A stretch of 58,159 nucleotides of DNA, taken from Streptomyces flaveus. Its GTDB lineage: Bacteria; Actinomycetota; Actinomycetes; Streptomycetales; Streptomycetaceae. Of the stretch, positions 24,028 through 32,532 are shown piece after piece (position 1 is the stretch's first letter; each line of letters starts with the position of its first letter). The stretch is taken from NCBI RefSeq assembly GCF_014647675.1, contig NZ_BMPQ01000010.1, positions 1 to 58,159 on the forward strand. Reading direction: 5' to 3'. Under the pieces are notes generated by a model. That model was not told where the DNA came from, made no database searches, and saw only the letters and a list, made by a program, of their open reading frames with translations. The translations under genes were made by a program, and so were the position numbers.

Positions 24028-24267
24028 ATGAGCGCTGTACAGGAAAAGCTGACCGGTCTGCTCGTCTCCCAGCTCGGCGTGCCCGCCGCGAAGATCGAGC
24101 CGGGGATCACCTACAAGGATCTCGCCCTCGACTCGCTCGCGCTGATCGAGCTGACCATGCTCATCAACAGGGAGCTGGGGGGCGCCCTCGACGACGACGT
24201 CCTCCAGGGCGAGACGACCATAGCGGACACCGTCGAGCTCATCGAGTCCCAGGGCGTGCGCGCGTGA
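24028..24267 (+). CDS. Acyl carrier protein, copy 1
   Basis: A 79-aa discrete ACP. The phosphopantetheine attachment site is Ser36 in LALDSLALIEL. The remainder is the expected four-helix acidic protein (MSAVQEKLTGLLVSQLGV...). The start at 24028 has a GGAA-type site. The stop overlaps the KAS II GTG (GTGA). It would carry the growing chain between the flanking ketosynthases and the AfsA homologue. Confidence 0.93.
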   Translation: MSAVQEKLTGLLVSQLGVPAAKIEPGITYKDLALDSLALIELTMLINRELGGALDDDVLQGETTIADTVELIESQGVRA

Positions 24268-25496
24268 CCCTCCCCTCGAAGGGGGCCGTGGCGATCACGG
24301 GTGTCGGACTCGTGACCGCTGCCGGCCTCGACGCGCGGACGAGCTGGGAGCGGGTGTGCTCCGGCCGGTCGACCGCCGCCCCCGATCCCGAACTCGCCGG
24401 ACTTCCCGTCGACTTCTCCTGCCGCGTGCCCGGCTTCGACGCCGGGGCGCTGCTCGGGCCGGGCAACGCCTGGCGGCTGGACCGCTTCACGCAACTGGCG
24501 ATCGTCGCCGCCCGCCAGGCGGTGGCCGACGCGGGCCTCGACCCGGAGAGCTGGGACGGCACCCGCGTGGGCGTCATCGTCGGCAACTCCCTCGGTGGCA
24601 CGGGAACGTGGGAGCAGCAGCACCGCAGGTTCCTGGAGGACGCCCCGAAGAGCGTCTCCCCGCTGATGATCCCCATGGGGATGTCGAACATGGTCGCGGG
24701 CCATACGGCCATCGACGTCAAGGCGTTCGGGCCGAGCATGGTCACGGCGAGCGCCTGCGCGTCCGGCTCCAACGCCATCGGCCTGGCCCGGGACCTGCTG
24801 CGGTCCGGCACCTGCGACGTGGTGCTCGCCGGTGGAGCCGAGGCCGCCCTGACGCCCGGGACCATCACAGGCCTGACGCGGATGGGCGGGCTCTCGGGGC
24901 GGCGCGAGGACCCGGGCGCCGCGTCCCGGCCGTTCGACGTGGCGCGCGACGGCTTCGTCGCGGCGGAGGGCGCGGGAATCCTCGTACTGGAGCGGCCCGA
25001 GGACGCGCGGGCGCGCGGTGCCTCGGTCTACGCCGACGTGATCGGCTTCGGCTCGTCGACGGACGCGTACCACGCCACCGCGCCCGACCCGAGCGGAGCC
25101 GGGATGGAGCGCGCCCTGCGCGCCGCCCTCGCCGACGCGGGCACGGGGACGGACGAGGTGGACCACGTGAACGCGCACGGCACCTCCACCCCGCTCAACG
25201 ACGTCACCGAGGGCCGCGTACTGCGCCGGGTCCTGGGCGAGCGACCGCTGGTCACCTCGACCAAGGGCGTCACCGGGCACGCGCTCGCCGCCGCGGGCGC
25301 CATCGAGGCCGCCTTCACGGCGCTGGCACTGCGTCACGGCGTGGTTCCGCCGACGGCCAACCTCACCGAGCTCGACCCCGAGATCGACCTCGACATCACG
25401 ACGGGCACGGCGGCGAAGGCCCACCTGGAGGTCGCGGTGAGCACCTCACTCGGTTTCGGCGGCCACAACGCCGCCCTCGTGTTCGCGGCCGCCTGA
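24264..25496 (+). CDS. Beta-ketoacyl-ACP synthase II (KAS II), copy 1
   Basis: A 410-aa FabF-type elongating ketosynthase. The catalytic residues are Cys165 (TASACASGSN), His305 (VNAHGTSTPLND) and His339 (KGVTGHALAAAGA), all intact, so it is a true condensing enzyme, not a chain-length factor. It starts at a GTG overlapping the ACP stop. It would extend the ACP-bound chain made by the KAS III; no dehydratase or enoyl reductase lies in this operon, so either the chain stays short or primary FAS enzymes assist. Confidence 0.93.
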   Translation: MTLPSKGAVAITGVGLVTAAGLDARTSWERVCSGRSTAAPDPELAGLPVDFSCRVPGFDAGALLGPGNAWRLDRFTQLAIVAARQAVADAGLDPESWDGTRVGVIVGNSLGGTGTWEQQHRRFLEDAPKSVSPLMIPMGMSNMVAGHTAIDVKAFGPSMVTASACASGSNAIGLARDLLRSGTCDVVLAGGAEAALTPGTITGLTRMGGLSGRREDPGAASRPFDVARDGFVAAEGAGILVLERPEDARARGASVYADVIGFGSSTDAYHATAPDPSGAGMERALRAALADAGTGTDEVDHVNAHGTSTPLNDVTEGRVLRRVLGERPLVTSTKGVTGHALAAAGAIEAAFTALALRHGVVPPTANLTELDPEIDLDITTGTAAKAHLEVAVSTSLGFGGHNAALVFAAA

Positions 25497-25513
25497 AGGC
25501 AGAAGGAGGAAAA

Positions 25514-26479
25514 GTGCGCCTGAGGAATCTGGGCAACACAGGAATCAAGATCGGCAGCGTCGGCCTCGGGTGCATGGGCATGAGCTGGCTCTACCAGGAG
25601 TCCGCCCGGGACGACGAACGCTCCATCCGGGTCATCAACGAGGCACTGGACCTCGGCGGGAACCTGCTGGACACGGCGGACCTCTACGGGGCGGGCCACA
25701 ACGAGACGCTGCTGGGCAAGGCCGTCGCAGGTCGCCGGGACGAGGCGGTCGTCGCGACGAAGTTCGGCATCGTCCTGGACGACCTTCAGCAGCGGGCGGC
25801 CCATCGCGACAACTCACCGGCCTATGTGCGTACGGCGGTCGAGGCCAGCCTGCGACGGCTGAACATCGACGTCATCGACCTCTACTACGTCCATCGCATC
25901 GACCCCGCCGTCCCGCTGGCTCAGACATGGGGCGCGATGGCGGAGCTCGTCGAGGAGGGCAAGGTGCGCTGGCTCGGCCTGTCCGAGGCCACCGTCGCAC
26001 AGGCCCGCGACGCGCACGAGATCCACCCGGTGACCGCCGTCCAGTCCGAACTCTCGCTGTGGACGCGCGACGCGCTGGAGGGCGAGTCGGGCGGGATGGT
26101 CGGCTGGTGCGAGAGCGTGGGGGCGAGCTTCATCCCGTTCGCGCCGCTGGGCCGCGGCTTCCTCACCGGGACCCTGCACGCCGGCCAGTTCGAGGACAGC
26201 GACTTCCGCACTGCCAACCCGCGCTTCCACCGCGCCGCGATGGAGGCGAACCAGCGCATCGTCGACGTGATCAGGGAGGTCGCCGACCGTCGTTCGGTCA
26301 CGCCCGCCCAGGTCGCCATCGCCTGGACGCTGGCGCAGGGCGACCGGGTGGTGCCGATCCCCGGCACGAAGAACTCCCGCTATCTGCGGGAGAACCTGGC
26401 CGCGGCGGAGGTCCACCTCACCGAGGAGGACCTGGCCGACCTGGCCGCGCTGCCCGCCGCCGTCGGAAGCAGGTACTGA
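25514..26479 (+). CDS. Aldo/keto reductase
   Basis: A 321-aa AKR with the catalytic tetrad visible: Asp53 and Tyr58 in NLLDTADLYG, Lys83 in VVATKFGI and His127 in YYVHRID. The NADPH-binding C-terminus includes PIPGTKNSRYLRENLAAAEV. A strong AAGGAGG precedes the GTG at 25514. It probably reduces a ketone or aldehyde intermediate; in butyrolactone-type pathways a late ketoreduction of the side chain would fit. In the second gene set (50839 on) FabG and FabI stand in the corresponding reductive role. Confidence 0.9.
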   Translation: MRLRNLGNTGIKIGSVGLGCMGMSWLYQESARDDERSIRVINEALDLGGNLLDTADLYGAGHNETLLGKAVAGRRDEAVVATKFGIVLDDLQQRAAHRDNSPAYVRTAVEASLRRLNIDVIDLYYVHRIDPAVPLAQTWGAMAELVEEGKVRWLGLSEATVAQARDAHEIHPVTAVQSELSLWTRDALEGESGGMVGWCESVGASFIPFAPLGRGFLTGTLHAGQFEDSDFRTANPRFHRAAMEANQRIVDVIREVADRRSVTPAQVAIAWTLAQGDRVVPIPGTKNSRYLRENLAAAEVHLTEEDLADLAALPAAVGSRY

Positions 26480-26483
26480 GCGC

Positions 26484-27323
26484 ATGAGCGACGACACCCG
26501 ACCCACCGGCGGCGGCGAGCGCGGGAGCGGGCCCGCACGGTCCGTCCGGATCGCGTTCTTCGACGTCGACGAGACGCTCATCGACAGCAAGAGCATGTTC
26601 TCCTTCCTGGAGTTCCACCTCGCCGATCCGGACCAGTACCGCGCGGCCGCAGGCAAGTTGACGCGCGCGGCACGGGCCGGCGTGCCCCGCGAGGAAACCA
26701 ACCGCGCCTACTACCGGAACTACGCGGGGATGGAACAGGCCGCGGTCGCCGAGAGCGGGCGCCGCTGGTTCGCCCGCGAGCGGCAGCGGGACGGCTTCCT
26801 CCACCAGGAGGTCGTACGCGAACTGCGCCGGCTCCAGGCAGAGGGGTGCCAAGTCGCGCTCGTCTCGGGGTCGTTCCGGGCCTGCCTCGACCCGATCGCG
26901 GAGCACCTCGGCGCGGACCACATGCTGTGCGGCGAGCCCGAGGTGGTCGCGGGCCGGTACACGGGCGAGGTGCGCACCGCGATGATCGGCGAGGCGAAGG
27001 CCACGGCCGCCCGCGCCCTGATGGACCGGTCGGGCGCACGTCCCGAGGAGTGCGTCGCGTACGGCGACCACGCGTCGGACCTGCCGCTGCTGACCTGCGT
27101 GGGCGGTGCGGGGGTCGTTGGGGACGACCCGGTGCTCGCCGAACACGCCGATCGGTTCGGCTGGATCCGGTTGCCGGGGACCGCCGGGTCTGCAGCGGTG
27201 GCACAGGGGACCGCCGCTGCGGACCCGGCCGCGCACCCGTCCGCCTCGTCCTCGCAAACGTCGGAGACCCCACCCGCTCCATTCACGTCGAGCACGGAGG
27301 AACTCACACATGCGACTCGGTAA
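26484..27323 (+). CDS. HAD-superfamily phosphatase (SerB-like, IB type)
   Basis: A 279-aa HAD hydrolase. Motif I is FFDVDETLID with nucleophile Asp27 and acid/base Asp29. Motif II is ALVSGSF, motif III Lys near EAKATAARAL, and motif IV CVAYGDHASDLPLL. The cap inserted after motif I marks the HAD-IB (phosphoserine phosphatase-like) group. The last ~45 residues are a low-complexity Ala/Ser/Thr/Pro tail overlapping the next gene by 14 bp. The attractive role is dephosphorylation of the AfsA-generated butenolide phosphate (inference). Confidence 0.88.
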   Translation: MSDDTRPTGGGERGSGPARSVRIAFFDVDETLIDSKSMFSFLEFHLADPDQYRAAAGKLTRAARAGVPREETNRAYYRNYAGMEQAAVAESGRRWFARERQRDGFLHQEVVRELRRLQAEGCQVALVSGSFRACLDPIAEHLGADHMLCGEPEVVAGRYTGEVRTAMIGEAKATAARALMDRSGARPEECVAYGDHASDLPLLTCVGGAGVVGDDPVLAEHADRFGWIRLPGTAGSAAVAQGTAAADPAAHPSASSSQTSETPPAPFTSSTEELTHATR

Positions 27324-28347
27324 CGGGCTGGGGATCCGGGCCGTCAGGACCTGTCTGCCGGAGACCGTCGAGACCGCCCTGGACGCCATCGCGCGCGGCA
27401 GGATCGGCGAGGACGACCTGATGAACACCGGCGTCACCGAGGTCCCGGTCTCGGGAACGGTCTCGGCGCCGGACATGGCGGTGGCGGCGGCGCGCGGCGC
27501 GCTCGCCGCGGCGGGCTGGGACGGCGCCGACCTCGGCTTCACCACGCACGCCTGGATCCATCACCAGGGCCACGACTTCTGGTCACCCGCGCACTACGTG
27601 GCGCACCGGGTCGGTGCGGTGCGCGGTGTACCGCTGGGCATCCAGGTGATGTGCAACGGCGGCGGCACCGCGCTGGAGGCGGCCGCGTCGCGGCTCCTGG
27701 CCGACAGCACCACCGGCACCGCGCTGGTCACCACCGGCGACCGCTTCCCCGACGAGGGCTTCGACCGCTGGGCGGGCGACTACGGCGTCTTCTACGGCGA
27801 CGGGGCGACGGCGGTCCTGCTGCACGAACGCGACGACTCTCTCGATGATTTCACGCTCCTCGGCCTGTCCAGCGCCGCCGTCTCGGCGGCCGAGGGACTG
27901 CACCGTGGCAGGGACGAGTTCACCCCGGCGAGCCGGTGGAACAGCGACCGGATCGACGTCAAGCGCACCAAGAAGGCGTTCATCAATGATGTGGGCCTCG
28001 ACGGCTTCTACAGCGGAGTGCATGTCGCGCTGCGCGGCATCGTCACGACCGCGCTGGAGGAGGCCGGCATCGACGTCGACGACCCCCGCATCCGGGCCCT
28101 CGCCCTCCCCAGGGTGGGCATCAAGGTCCGCCGCGAGACGTACCACCCGGCGGTCGAGGGCCTGACCAAGGCAAGGATCGTCGAACTGGGCAACCGCACA
28201 GGCCACTTGGGAGCCGGCGACATGGCGGCGAACCTGACGGACATCCGGGAGCAGGAACTGCTCGCGCCGGGCGAGATCGCCGTCACCATCTCGGCGGGCG
28301 GGGGCTTCGGCTTCACGTGCGCGGTCGTCGCCCGGCCGGCCCGCTGA
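27310..28347 (+). CDS. Divergent KAS III-like enzyme lacking the usual His/Asn
   Basis: A 345-aa thiolase-fold protein of the KAS III family. The nucleophile Cys115 is present in IQVMCNGGGTALEA. The region corresponding to the PHQAN motif reads LPRVGIKV with no His, and the GNT Asn motif reads GNRTGHLGAGD (His299, Asp304). Related KAS III-like acyltransferases use Cys-His-Asp and make esters or amides or move acyl groups without decarboxylation, so this may be the chain-transfer enzyme of the pathway. The ATG at 27310 lies within the HAD gene's end, with GAGGAA upstream. Confidence 0.82.
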   Translation: MRLGNGLGIRAVRTCLPETVETALDAIARGRIGEDDLMNTGVTEVPVSGTVSAPDMAVAAARGALAAAGWDGADLGFTTHAWIHHQGHDFWSPAHYVAHRVGAVRGVPLGIQVMCNGGGTALEAAASRLLADSTTGTALVTTGDRFPDEGFDRWAGDYGVFYGDGATAVLLHERDDSLDDFTLLGLSSAAVSAAEGLHRGRDEFTPASRWNSDRIDVKRTKKAFINDVGLDGFYSGVHVALRGIVTTALEEAGIDVDDPRIRALALPRVGIKVRRETYHPAVEGLTKARIVELGNRTGHLGAGDMAANLTDIREQELLAPGEIAVTISAGGGFGFTCAVVARPAR

Positions 28348-28378
28348 CCCCCACTCGTACATCTATCCCCCCATCAAC

Positions 28379-28391
28379 CCCCTGAAAGGGG
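28379..28391 (+). promoter_or_regulatory. Hairpin covering the ribosome site of the MFS gene
   Basis: CCCCT (28379-28383), loop GAA, AGGGG (28387-28391). The right arm is the AAAGGGG ribosome site of the exporter gene starting at 28399, followed by ACTTTT. It could restrain translation or cause partial transcript termination before the exporter. Confidence 0.4.
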
Positions 28392-28398
28392 ACTTTTC

Positions 28399-29967
28399 AT
28401 GAGTACGGCTCGTCCGGACACCGGTCGCGGCAATCCGACACTGACGCTTGTCGCGGTCTGTCTAGCCGTCCTGGTCCTGCCCGCCTCGCTGACCGGTACC
28501 TCCGTCGCACTTCCGGACATCAACTCCGATCTGCACGTGGGGCTCGCCCCGCTGCAGTGGGTGGTCAACGCCTACAACCTCGCCTTCGCCTGCTTCATGC
28601 TGGGCTGCGGCTCGCTCGCGGACATCGTGGGCCGACGGCGGATGTTCGCCGCCGGTACCGCCCTGTTCGCCCTGTCGACCCTGGCCAGCGCGGTGACGTC
28701 GAGCATTGTGGTGCTCGACGTGGCGCGTGCGCTCGCCGGGCTCGGGGCTGCGGCGGTGATGACCTCGGGTGCCGCGATACTGGCCACGACGTTCGAGGGC
28801 GCCGCCCAGGCGCGGGCCTTCGCGATCCTTGGCTCGTCGGCCGGTGCCGGTCTGGCACTCGGCCCGTCGACCGCGGGTCTGCTCGTCAACACCTTCGGCT
28901 GGCGTTCGGTGTTCTTCTCGCACCTGATCATCTCAGTGCTCGTGCTCGTCGCGGTGCCGCTGATGCCGGAGTCGAAGAACCCCGCCGCGACGAAGGTCGA
29001 CTGGGCCGGCACCACGACGTTCACGCTGTCCCTGTTCTGCCTGATGTACGCCATCGTCCAGGGCCCGCAGCAGGGCTGGACGAGCGGCACGACCCTGCTG
29101 CTGTTCGCCGCGGCGGCCGTACTGATGGCCCTGTTCGCCGTCGCCGAACTGCGCCGGCCGCAGCCCATGATCGATCTCTCGCTCCTCAAGCAGGGCCGCT
29201 TCATGGCGGTTTCGCTGATCCCCGTCGCACTGTCCTTCAGCTTCGTGTGCCTGCTGGTGCTGCTGCCCACGTACTTCACCGGGGTCGCGGGGATGAGCAC
29301 GAACGCCTCGGGCACCACGATGATGCTGCTCACCCTGCCCGTCCTGGTGGTTCCGCTCGTCGTCAGCAAGCTGGTCAAGAGCGGCGTCCCGACCCGGCTC
29401 ATCCTCACCCTGAGCCTCGTGGTCGCCGCGGTGGGCGCGGGCTGGCTCACCCTGATCGACGCGGACGTGTCGGTGGTGGCGCTGGCCGGTCCGCTGCTGC
29501 TGCTCGGCATCTCGATGGGCATGACGGCCGGTCTGGTGGACGGTGCGGCGATCACCTCCGTGGAGCCGGCGCAGGCGGGTGCCGCCGCCGGCCTCTTCAA
29601 CACGATGCGCCTGGCCGGTGAGGCGTTCGCCATCGCCGTGATGAGCGCCGTGCTGCTCAACTCGACGCGCTCGCACATCTCCGACGGCCTGTCGGGAGTC
29701 CAGGGCGCGAACGGCATCGACGCGGGCGGCGTGGCCGACCGCGTGATCGGCGGCGACCTGGCCGGGGCGGCCGACGCCGTCGCCGGTTCCGCTCGCTCCG
29801 GCTTCCTCGACCTGCTCACCGGCAGCTACACCGACGGCCTGCACCTGGTGCTGTGGGTGGTCGTCGCCATCTGTGCCGCGAGCGCCGTGCTGGTGAGTGT
29901 GATGCTGCGCGAGCGCGCCCAGCCTGCCGCGCCCGCCGAAGCCATCGCCGAGGAGGCGACCGTATGA
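28399..29967 (+). CDS. MFS drug exporter (DHA2 type, 14 TM)
   Basis: A 522-aa proton-coupled exporter of the DHA2 drug:H+ antiporter family (EmrB/QacA type). It shows LPASLTGTSVALPDINSDLH and WVVNAYNLAFACFML in TM1-2, the motif-A-like loop GSLADIVGRRRMFA, and motif C in LGSSAGAGLALGPSTAGLLV. About 14 hydrophobic segments are counted, ending with a charged Ala/Glu tail. Within the AfsA-KAS operon it is most likely the product exporter and self-resistance determinant. Its stop overlaps the monooxygenase start (ATGA). Confidence 0.92.
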   Translation: MSTARPDTGRGNPTLTLVAVCLAVLVLPASLTGTSVALPDINSDLHVGLAPLQWVVNAYNLAFACFMLGCGSLADIVGRRRMFAAGTALFALSTLASAVTSSIVVLDVARALAGLGAAAVMTSGAAILATTFEGAAQARAFAILGSSAGAGLALGPSTAGLLVNTFGWRSVFFSHLIISVLVLVAVPLMPESKNPAATKVDWAGTTTFTLSLFCLMYAIVQGPQQGWTSGTTLLLFAAAAVLMALFAVAELRRPQPMIDLSLLKQGRFMAVSLIPVALSFSFVCLLVLLPTYFTGVAGMSTNASGTTMMLLTLPVLVVPLVVSKLVKSGVPTRLILTLSLVVAAVGAGWLTLIDADVSVVALAGPLLLLGISMGMTAGLVDGAAITSVEPAQAGAAAGLFNTMRLAGEAFAIAVMSAVLLNSTRSHISDGLSGVQGANGIDAGGVADRVIGGDLAGAADAVAGSARSGFLDLLTGSYTDGLHLVLWVVVAICAASAVLVSVMLRERAQPAAPAEAIAEEATV

Positions 29968-31493
29968 CCAGCCCCGCGGGTGCGCTCCCCGTCCTTGTCG
30001 CGGGCGCGGGACCGGCCGGGCTCACCGCGGCGACCGAACTCACCCGGCGCGGTGTACCGGTCCGCTGCGTGGACAAGGCCGACGGCCCCAGCACGCTGTC
30101 GAAGGCGCTGGGCCTGTGGCCGCGGACCGTCGAGCTGATCCACCGGGTCGGCGGGCACGAACTGCTCGCCGCCCGTGCGCTGCCCCAGTCGCAGATGCGG
30201 TACTACTCCGATGGCAAGGTCATCGCCAACCTCCGCTACAAGTCGGCGACCCGGCCGCTGATCTGCCCGCAGCCGGACATCGAGGAGGTCCTGCGGACCA
30301 ACTTCGCCTCGGTCGGCGGCGCCGTGCGGTGGGGGACCGAGCTGCTCGGCTTCGAGCAGCTCGACGACCGGGTGCGTGCCCGGCTGCGTCACCAGGACGG
30401 CACCGAGCACGAGGAGGAGTTCGCGTATGTCATCGGGGCGGACGGGGCGAGCAGCACCGTCCGCGGCCACCTCGGTATCGGCTTCGAGGGATCCACGTAC
30501 GAACTGCGGTTCGTGGTCGCGGACGTGCGGATCGACACCCGCTTCGACCATCGCATGACGCACTATTTCTGCTCACCGCGAGGCATCCTGGTGGCCTGTG
30601 GCCTGCCCGACGGCCGCTGGCGCGTGTTCACCTCGGCGCCTGCCGGGGCCAGCCAGGAGGACGTCGACCTGGCCATGGTGCAGAGCCTGGTCGACGAGCG
30701 TGGGCCCGGTGGCATCCGGCTTCGCGACCCCGACTGGATCAGCGTCTTCAACGTGCACGCACGGCACGCCGACACGACACGGGTCGGCCGGGTCTTCCTG
30801 ATCGGGGACGCCGCGCACATCCACAGCCCGGCCGGCGGGCAGGGCCTCAACACCGGTGTCAACGACGCCCACAACCTGTCGTGGAAGCTCGCCCTCGTCT
30901 GGCACGGGTACAGCGCCGAGCGGCTGCTCGAAACCTATGCGAGCGAGCGCGGGGACGTGGCGCGCGCGGTGGTGCGCCAGGCCGACGTACAGACGAAGCT
31001 GTGGCTGCTGCGCAAGAGCCACCAAGTCGTCCTGCGGGACAACCTGTTGCGTGTCGCGTCGGGCCTGCGGCTCTTCGACCTGACGTACATTCCGTGGCTC
31101 GCCGGTCTGCGGACGAAATACCGGACCGAACCCGCGGCCGGAAAGAAGACGGCCGGAAAGAAGACGGCCGGCTTCGTGCCCGGCGCACTGGTGCCGCTGC
31201 CGCTACGGACGGAACTCGACGATCTGCGCCACACGCTGATCCTCACGGGGCCGCCGGACGAGTCGGTACGGGAGCTGACACGGTGGTGTGCGGACCGGCT
31301 CGACGCGGTGCTCGACATCCGCACCGAGGCGCGCCGCGGAAAGCCCGCGCTCGTGCTCGCCCGGCCGGACGGCCACGTGGACCGGATCGCGGGGGACGTC
31401 CCCACGATGCGGGCCCGACTCACCGACCTGTTCCGCCCCTTGCTCGGGGCCCGGCAGGACGAACAAGAGAAAGTGAAGGAACACACGGCATGA
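29964..31493 (+). CDS. Class A FAD-dependent monooxygenase (PHBH fold), copy 1
   Basis: A 509-aa flavin monooxygenase. The FAD Rossmann loop is VAGAGPAGLTAATEL (~11-25). The middle motif is VIGADGASSTVRGHLG (DG fingerprint) and the third motif is FLIGDAAHIHSPAGGQGLNT. The C-terminal domain contains a duplicated GKKTAGKKTAG from a tandem 15-bp repeat. It uses NAD(P)H and O2 to hydroxylate or epoxidise, probably as a tailoring enzyme. A partial homologue begins at the right end of the window (57088). Confidence 0.92.
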   Translation: MTSPAGALPVLVAGAGPAGLTAATELTRRGVPVRCVDKADGPSTLSKALGLWPRTVELIHRVGGHELLAARALPQSQMRYYSDGKVIANLRYKSATRPLICPQPDIEEVLRTNFASVGGAVRWGTELLGFEQLDDRVRARLRHQDGTEHEEEFAYVIGADGASSTVRGHLGIGFEGSTYELRFVVADVRIDTRFDHRMTHYFCSPRGILVACGLPDGRWRVFTSAPAGASQEDVDLAMVQSLVDERGPGGIRLRDPDWISVFNVHARHADTTRVGRVFLIGDAAHIHSPAGGQGLNTGVNDAHNLSWKLALVWHGYSAERLLETYASERGDVARAVVRQADVQTKLWLLRKSHQVVLRDNLLRVASGLRLFDLTYIPWLAGLRTKYRTEPAAGKKTAGKKTAGFVPGALVPLPLRTELDDLRHTLILTGPPDESVRELTRWCADRLDAVLDIRTEARRGKPALVLARPDGHVDRIAGDVPTMRARLTDLFRPLLGARQDEQEKVKEHTA

Positions 31494-31882
31494 GTCTCAT
31501 TCCCGAGAGCCACAAGGACCTGCTGGAGCGGCCGCTCTTCGGCCATCTGGCCACGATCCGCGCGGCGGGCGGCGGGCCGCAGGTGAACCCGATGTGGTTC
31601 TCCTGGGACGGCGAGTACGTCCGCTTCACCAACACGACGGTCCGCTACAAGTACAAGAACATCACGGCAGACCCGCACGTCGCGGTGTCGGTCAACGACC
31701 CGGACCAGCCCTACCGTTACCTGGAGATCCGCGGTGAGGTGGAGCGGATCGACGACGACTCGTCCGGCGAGTTCTTCGCGCAGCTCGCACAGCGGTACGG
31801 AATGAAGCTGGACGGCCCGCCGCCGGACGTCGCGCACCGCATCGTGTACGTGGTCAGGCCTACGGCGGTCAGCTACCAGTGA
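31490..31882 (+). CDS. PPOX-class F420-dependent (or flavin) reductase
   Basis: A 130-aa split-barrel protein of the PPOX/pyridoxamine-oxidase-like F420-dependent family (Rv1155-like): FGHLATIRAAGGGPQVNPMW, RFTNTTVRYKYKNITADPHV, YLEIRGEVERI. Such enzymes reduce activated C=C bonds with F420H2. Last gene of the operon, ATG overlapping the monooxygenase stop. Reduction of an AfsA-formed butenolide to a butanolide would be a sensible job here, but this is inference. Confidence 0.85.
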   Translation: MSLIPESHKDLLERPLFGHLATIRAAGGGPQVNPMWFSWDGEYVRFTNTTVRYKYKNITADPHVAVSVNDPDQPYRYLEIRGEVERIDDDSSGEFFAQLAQRYGMKLDGPPPDVAHRIVYVVRPTAVSYQ

Positions 31883-31885
31883 ACC

Positions 31886-31904
31886 GGCCGGTGCGAGACC
31901 GGCC
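31886..31904. terminator. Hairpin terminator after the AfsA-KAS operon
   Basis: GGCCGGT, loop GCGAG, ACCGGCC, starting 4 bp after the PPOX stop codon and lying between convergent genes. There is no U-tract, as is common in Streptomyces. It may stop transcription from both sides. Confidence 0.55.
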
Positions 31905-31930
31905 CACGCCGAACCGCCGGGGCCGCGGGG

Positions 31931-32467
31931 TCAGTTCCCGCTGACCTTCGCGGTCACCAGGTCCGCGACCAGCCCGGTGCGCGCGCCGAGCGCGGTGAGC
32001 CGGTCGAGTGCCTCGCGGTGCTGCGCCTCGTCCACGCTGGCGGTGGCGTCGGAGACGACGGTCACCTCGTAGCCCAGGCGCAGCGCCGTCGCGGCGGTGG
32101 CCGCGACGCCGTGCGCGGTGGACAGTCCGGCGACCACGACCTCGGTGACGCCTTCGCGGTCCAGGTGGTCGTGGAGGTCGGTGCCCTCGAAGGCGTCGAG
32201 GCCGTGCTTGGTCACCAGGTGTTCGCCGGTACGCGGTTCAAGACCGGGGACCAGCCGGTTGGGAGCGGCACCGATGCCGCCGTCGGCGCCGTCCTCCCGT
32301 ACGTACCGGACGAGGACGACGGTCGGGGAGCCGGTGTTCGTCGCGAAGTGCTCGCGCAGCCTTCCGCAGGCGTCGACCACGACATCGCCGCCGGCCGGCT
32401 GCCACGGCATGTCGACGATCCACCGTTGCAGATCAATCAGGACGAGAGCCGTGCGTGCGCGGGTCAT
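31931..32467 (-). CDS. Isochorismatase-fold protein lacking the catalytic Cys
   Basis: A 178-aa cysteine-hydrolase-family protein: Asp12 in LVLIDLQ and Lys87 in VTKHGLDAFEGT are the expected catalytic Asp and Lys. The nucleophile position reads AGLSTAHGVAATA, with Gly120 where Cys normally stands in nicotinamidase/carbamoylase-type members. Isochorismatases such as PhzD also lack this Cys and act on vinyl ethers, so activity without Cys is possible. The ATG at 32467 fits the family N-terminus; no strong ribosome site is evident. Divergent from the alpha/beta hydrolase gene, 65 bp away. Confidence 0.8.
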   Translation of the reverse strand: MTRARTALVLIDLQRWIVDMPWQPAGGDVVVDACGRLREHFATNTGSPTVVLVRYVREDGADGGIGAAPNRLVPGLEPRTGEHLVTKHGLDAFEGTDLHDHLDREGVTEVVVAGLSTAHGVAATAATALRLGYEVTVVSDATASVDEAQHREALDRLTALGARTGLVADLVTAKVSGN

Positions 32468-32532
32468 TCTGTTCCCCCAGGGACGGATGATCAGCGGTCC
32501 AGCGCACCCTACCAAGGGGAAAACACAGCCAG

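Noticed and set aside
24356..25496. KAS II copy 1 as a chain-length factor of a type II PKS
   Set aside because: It has the active-site Cys165 and is not paired with a second ketosynthase subunit.
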